A DNA stretch of 64,000 nt, taken from NCBI GenBank assembly GCA_031472005.1, contig PZJY01000001.1:2294001-2358000 (forward strand), written 5' to 3'. Below, piece after piece: positions 58,649 through 64,000 of this stretch. The first letter of the stretch is position 1. Each line of letters begins with the position of its first letter. Origin of the DNA: Tetracladium setigerum. Its lineage: Eukaryota; Ascomycota; Leotiomycetes; Helotiales. A program made the position numbers and the translations under genes. The notes under the pieces are model-generated. The model ran no database searches, was not told where the DNA came from, and worked only from the letters and a program-made list of their open reading frames with translations.

Positions 58649-59291
58649 CAAGGCCGCGGTTGTGTACCTGATGAGCTTGCATTGGCGAGTTTCGTAGTGA
58701 ATTTAATGCTCCTTAATAGTGAGAATAGTGAGACATGTTAAGAGATTTAAGTGAGGTAAGGCAAAGGTCTGTCTGCTGTGCTCAAAGTGGAACCGCTTAG
58801 CGATAGAATGCTAACTCATTCAGGTTTAATTCGACATAAATGATTGCCTCCAGGTTATGATGTTACCTTACCGTACTGTATACTTGCCAGAGGAAACACT
58901 CGTCGTTTAGCAGCCAATCAAACAAAAGTCTCCAAGAAGGCCATGATAGAGATAAACCAATCATTATCTTGTATCTTCATACGCTAACCGGTACGCATCT
59001 CTTGGCTTTTATCAGCCCTTCAACTACTCCTGGACTTTTGAGAGCTAAGGAAGATACAAATTACCAGCACCCGGACCGAAGCTACAGCTGAGTTTCTGGC
59101 TTGTTGTGGCGCTGGGCTGGAATCCAGGATTTCCATCATCGATGGTATTGGTAGATTACGCTTAAGTCCGCTGCCCCGCATCTCAGCCGCAGAGTTTCGG
59201 CTATGTGTGCATTCCTATGTATACTTCAATAGACCTCGACAACAGTATCATTGATTTTTCCAAATCCTCGCATTCTCTTGAGTCCGCCAAC
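58649..59291. other. Divergent spacer between two regulators
   Basis: No gene seen. A frame from 59205 is continuous with the next gene and could extend its N-terminus by 29 residues. Confidence 0.45.
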
Positions 59292-61748
59292 ATGCAGGCT
59301 CCTCCGTCACCAATTGCGGTCATCATCGCTCCAAAGAAGCGTGTGAGAATTCCAATCAGTTGCACTGAGTGCCGGAAGAGTAAGAAAAAGGTACCGATTT
59401 CTTGGACAAGGATGCACTTTTCACACACGCCATCTAACAATATTTCTCAGTGTAATCAAACCAAAGATCGTCCATGTAGCAATTGCTCAAGAAGGTATCC
59501 ACCGGTAATATGTAGCTACGATTATCCCGAGTCAGTAGAAACCATCGAAGCGAGGGTCATGAGCTTACTGATTCTGGATCCAGGAAATTCAACAAGCTCA
59601 AAGGGGCCAATTTCAATGAAGCCTATGCAACTGAAACCCACAATCAATTTGCCAATGCTTTCAGCATAAATGCTGCTGACGTTGGTGTTGAGGATAGTCC
59701 AATGATCATTCCGCGTGCCCCATCTCTGCTGGAAAACAGAGATATACCCTCTGAAAATGAATTCCTGCAAATGCCTCAAAAAGCATTAGTGTACCGCCAT
59801 TTTACCGCTGATGCGTTATTGTCCCGTGGTGACCCAGAAGGTGTTGTACCGTCCTCATCATTGAAGGGAGCAGAAGGCAGGAAGTCATCAACGAGATCTA
59901 TGAGACAACAGTCTCAAAATCCGAGCAAGCGAATCACGCACAGACTCTCATTCGTGTTTCGAGGCAGAACCAAAGTCTCGTTCCCAGTGGGCGATTCAGA
60001 GCGGATGGCGGTGGTGAAAACCAAAACAGCCACTCAAAAGAGAATGGAAAGGCTTTCTCTTGGAATCCATACCTTCTTCCTCGCAAAGTAAGTGCTCCCT
60101 CCACTCACAAAAGAATTTGGTAGCAAAAGAAATCCATGAGTCCCCACCTACTCCGACAAATAGCAATTACTGTACCTTGAACGTCCACGACATTAACCTG
60201 CTCAACCCTAGGGTGGCACCACATACGGCTGTCCAGAAGCATTCGACAGTCGAATTACATCTCCATTGATTCTTCAGCCATTCCAGCCAATACCAATTGA
60301 AAACACAATCCGGAATCGAGAGCTATTTCATTTCTGTATGTCTACCCGCCTCTGTTCGGTTCTGTAATTAACCTCGATAGTTCATCAAATACTAGGTCCT
60401 TCGATTGGTGCTATTGATGGCGAGAATCAGCCTGCTTCGTTGAGGAATAATTGTTTACCATGGAGTAAGAGCCTCATCTTGGCTATGTTTTGACGCTGAA
60501 ATTGGGGCGGCTTGTCATTTTTCGTCAACCTTTGGAGTGCACCACCCACACTTGCTGATTTGTCTTTTCTAGTGAGGAGCTCACCGTTGATGGCTTACAC
60601 TGCCATCTTATCAGCCTCATGCTACCAAGCTGAGGCACGAGGCCTCGATGCGACAAAGTTCCCAGAAGCTATTGCAGTCAAAGGAAAAATCATAAAAATG
60701 ATAACACAGGGTTTGAGGGACACATCGATGGCAGTGAGCGATGAGATGATCTCGGCTGTGATGCATCTTGCTCTCAATGAGGTAGCTATCCCCAGTTCCT
60801 CTGATTCATTAAGCTCACATCTCTGTTCCCTCCGTTGTTGTCTTCGTCTTACTTCATAAATCCTCTTGCTAATTGGATTCAAGTCTCTTCATGGCGATAA
60901 GAAAGGGCAACTGGCCCATATGAGTGGTCTCCGAGAAATAATTCGATTGCGAGGCGGCATCCAGGCTCTCATTTACGACCCCTCCCTTTATACACTTCTC
61001 GTGATGTATAAACCCCCTTTGCCACCACCCTTTCCAACATCAACTGACACATCACAGGGCCGATTACCAAGTAGCATGCACCTGCGAACGCGATCTAAGC
61101 TTCACCCCACCCACCGACCCAATCCCAACCCCGTCCTCCTACCCGGTCCACATGGAATCGCCACTCTTCCGCTCCAGCCTCTCCTTTCGCTCTCTCACTG
61201 ATGCCCTTGAAATCAGCGCAGAAACCGCGGCCATTCTAGACGATATGCGCTTTCTTACCACAGCAGTGATAAACCTCCCAGCCCACAACCCAGAAGTGGA
61301 AGTTGAGAAACTCCTCAAGACCGCAAGGTGGATTCATGATCGTACAGCTGCTTCACCATCAATCATGGAGCCACCTTCTCCCCTCGCCGGAGACTTCATA
61401 TACGAGTGCTGTCGCATGGCTGCAAAAGTCTACACCAAGGCCATCATGACGCGCACACCGCTGTCACAATCCTGCGGCATTCAAGAAATCATGGCATTCT
61501 GGGGGGTGATGCCACAGATTTCGCTCACGAGGTGGAAATCTATCTCCGGGATTTTCCTCTGGGTCTGTGCGGTGTTGTGTCCAGGCGCGCAATGGACTAT
61601 GTTTGGGCGGTTTTTGAAGTTTCTGGTCTCAAATTTGATCACGGATATTGGCTTAAATATGTGGGATGTTATGGTGGGTTGTGTGGAAGGGATTTTGAGG
61701 GTGCATAATTGGTTGAAGAAGGAGGGTGGTACTTTATTACTTCAATAG
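59292..61748 (+). CDS. Zn2Cys6 transcription factor, DUF3468/ACR2-like (probable one-base breaks)
   Basis: The cluster is assembled across intron 1 (59391-59450): ISCTECRKSKKK then CNQTKDRPCSNCSRRYPPVIC. Further exons: 59451-60087, 60212-60335, 60396-60464, 60573-60781, 60884-61005 and 61058-61748. The C-terminal domain shows NTIRNRELFHFC, MRSSPLMAYTAILSASCYQA, HMSGLREIIRLRGGIQAL, ADYQVACTCERDL and SISGIFLWVCAVL, the layout of fungal-specific regulators with DUF3468. Two frame shifts in exon 2 (about 59579-59585 in GGAAATTC and about 59840-59870) each need one extra base. With them all phases fit and the protein is 650 aa. The start MQAPPSPIAV is the closest ATG to the cluster. Confidence 0.72.
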
Positions 61749-62160
61749 TTTGATCTGATATCGTATTTATCAATTTAGCTGCTGAAACAGACGCAAGTAT
61801 GTTCAATATCAATAGTTGGCCAGGTGAAGCGTTGTAATAAGGTTGATTGTGCTCGCTCAACGGTCTTGGCTGTACTTCGTCTGCTACGGCAGTATACGGG
61901 ATACCATACTTGTCAGTTTTAAATAATCTAAGCTAGGAAGCACAAAATTTGGCTATTAGCTTTAACCCTCATTTAAAAAGCCTTCATATTTTTTTCACGA
62001 TCAATTCTAAACCGAAGTATTATTTCTAGTAGTGATTACACTTAATCGTAATTAGTAAAGAAGTGATCACTGTAATAGGGCAGAGCCCAAATATAGATAT
62101 ACTTCAAATTCTCGTACATTGATATTTACAGATTGTCATCCTCACAATCATCGCTATAGT
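61749..62160. other. AT-rich convergent spacer
   Basis: AT-rich 3' flanks of the regulator and the esterase. No supported frame. Confidence 0.5.
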
Positions 62161-64000
62161 TTATGCCTTGTTGAATTCAAAGTAATCCAAAGGGAGACCT
62201 AGGATATCGCACTGCTGCTTCTCACTGAACGGGATTTGTTTCCCATTCCACTGTAACAGCCTCGCCGTCGGATTGTTCGCACCGACTTTTTGCCATGCTC
62301 CCGCTCTCTGCACTTGCTTGATACTCTCCCAGTAGCCTCTGGCCGTCAGGTAGCCCAGACTAGGATTGGGGTCATGCGTTCTTGCAAACGAACTCCAGTA
62401 GTCTAAAATCAGCTGTGAGAACAAGACATCAATGCTATCTCTCGCCGGCACTCTGCTCAACAACGTCCCGAACATCCAGATCACATCACCAGAGTGACAC
62501 TTATAGTACTCCTGATCTGGGTCTCCGTATGGATGCGTGGGAGTAATTGGTGCGTTACACTTGTCATTGGTAAACTCCCGTGGTTGGTATGTCCGATTGA
62601 AGACATAAGTGTAAGCAGCAGGGAAGACGTGGTTCTTGATTCCCGAATATGTGGTTGCCTGGGAAAGGCACAGCAGGCCACCATCTGTCATAATTCGGTT
62701 GGTGAGGTTGAAGTTGCTGAGTGCCGCGTCTGGACCAGGTGGAACAGGGAAGGCTCCCGTGGAAAGAAGCGAAGACAAATCAAGGCCCAGGATGCTGGAT
62801 AGATCGCTTATTGCCTGTGTGAGAGATGGTGAGGCAGGGTTCGGTACCGAGATACCACCCTCATCGCGGACTGTTCCACTCAGGATGGGAATGTTGGCTG
62901 TGTTGCGTCGATCCTGCAGGTCGAGGCGTGGGGCGACAAGGTAGGTACCATCGATCACGGGAGAGCTACATTCTATTATGATCTTTCTTTTAACGTCCTG
63001 TACAGGGGATGTAACTTACTTGACGTAAACGGGTACGCTGACAAGATCAATAGCATCCTTCTGCCTTAAACACGCAAGCTGATTCGTGGCATTTAGACAC
63101 CCCACTGCACCCACGACACTCTTTCCCACACGCCCGTACATTGATTCAATGCTGGCATAATGCCCATAGTGATCGAAGGCACTAAAGCCTACAGGACTTG
63201 ACTGCATAATTGCCGCATGGATCAACCCTTTCGCCTTCGGACTCGCTAACATTGCTCTGATGGCTGCCGCACCTGACGATTGCCCAAGCATTGTCACCCT
63301 GTCTGGATCACCGCCGAAGGCTTCGATGTTCTGCTTTATCCATTGCAGACCAGTGACTACATCACCGATACCAAAATTGCCGTTCGTGGTACCATCTTCC
63401 AACGCTAGAAAGCCTAAATTCCCGAGTCTGTGGTTGAGCGAGACGACAACCACATCACCACGAGAAGCGAGATTCGAACCATCTGCATCTGCACTGTAGC
63501 TTGGTCCGGTAACAAACCCTCCTCCGTATATACAAACCATCACGGCCCTCAACTTCTTTTTCTTTTGACTTTTTGGAAGCGCGAGAGTTGATAGGGTGGG
63601 AATGTATGGCGTCCATATGTTCTGGAAGAGACAGTCTTCGCTTCCTATCCCTGGAAATTGAAGGCATTCCGACCCTGGAGTGAACGCTGTGGCGCTGCTG
63701 GAGGAATTGAAAATCGTGGAGTGAGCAAGACGGGTTGGTTGCGGTGCATATCGAACGCCGAGAAATACAAACGCATGGTGGTTACGGGCACCAGTCAAAG
63801 TTTGTGAGCCGGTTTGGACGGTTGTGTGAAAACGAGGAGATATGTCGGTGAAAATGGGAGCGCTGTTCGTGCAGAGGACTGGAAACTCTTTGGTACACTT
63901 TTGAGTTGCTCCTTTACCTGTAATGGAGATCGTTGGACATGACGTTGTGCGCTCCCCAAGTGACGGCGAGTTGGCTATCCAGAACTTCTGTGTTCGCGGG
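62161..64000 (-). CDS. Type-B carboxylesterase, 5' end beyond the window
   Basis: An alpha/beta-hydrolase of the carboxylesterase/lipase type, probably secreted; the signal peptide would lie outside the window. Exons 63020 to beyond 64000, and 62161-62965 (54-nt intron). The open frame continues to the last base, so the gene is 5'-truncated. Motifs: FVFLGVRYAPQPTR, the EDCLFQNIW block (with Cys pairing), YGGGFVTG (oxyanion hole), NHRLGNLGFLA and the nucleophile elbow GQSSGAAAIRAM, where GESAG is usual. The acidic member is expected near GTVRDEGGIS and the His near YYKCHSGDVIWMFG. It ends DILGLPLDYFEFNKA. The family call is firm and the substrate is unknown. Confidence 0.88.

Noticed and set aside
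1..64000. CRISPR arrays, operons, riboswitches and transposon terminal repeats
   Set aside because: None seen. The sequence is eukaryotic, and the only tandem arrays are microsatellites and the 93-bp triplicate.

Overview
The window is nuclear DNA from a filamentous ascomycete (Pezizomycotina). The genes carry short spliceosomal introns, mostly 45-110 nt, with GTAAGT-like donors and CTRAY branch points. The families are typical of this group: a secreted M28 leucine aminopeptidase, RAD7 and RAD16, SET1, a 161-residue tropomyosin, a CSI2-like wall protein, Zn2Cys6 regulators and a type-B carboxylesterase. The overall look suggests a leotiomycete, but that is a weak guess. No tRNA, rRNA, CRISPR array or intact transposon was recognised.

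Layout. 1-3365 is nearly gene-free, with one possible small membrane protein. 3366-20735 is a dense housekeeping block: LAP1, an SDD3-type M16 protease, a ZW10/Dsl1-family tether, a carnosine-type N-methyltransferase, and the divergent pair RAD7/RAD16. 20736-24105 is sparse and holds a broken aquaporin gene. 24106-28340 carries YTM1, an ER cyclophilin and mitochondrial uS13m. 29963-49963 carries an epoxide hydrolase, CSI2, FCF1, BIG1, RRP17, tropomyosin, a securin-like protein, SET1, TRM112 and two unrecognised proteins. From 49964 onward the character changes. Genes are spaced out, AT-rich stretches appear, and the content becomes an NmrA-like oxidoreductase, two Zn2Cys6 regulators, a third degraded regulator, and a carboxylesterase cut by the window end. 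That looks like accessory sequence and possibly the edge of a metabolic cluster.

How the genes relate. RAD7 and RAD16 encode the two partners of the global-genome nucleotide excision repair complex and are transcribed divergently from a 605-bp spacer. Several genes serve ribosome biogenesis or translation (YTM1, FCF1, RRP17, TRM112, uS13m). BIG1 and CSI2 concern the secretory pathway and cell wall. Six gene pairs are head-to-head.

Sequence quality. At least seven conserved genes contain single-base discontinuities, nearly all a missing base and mostly in C/G runs. Adding one base restores both the reading frame and all exon phases. These look like assembly or sequencing indels, so I annotate the genes as intact but flag each break. 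The aquaporin and the 57.4-58.6 kb regulator have substitution-type lesions as well and are called pseudogenes.
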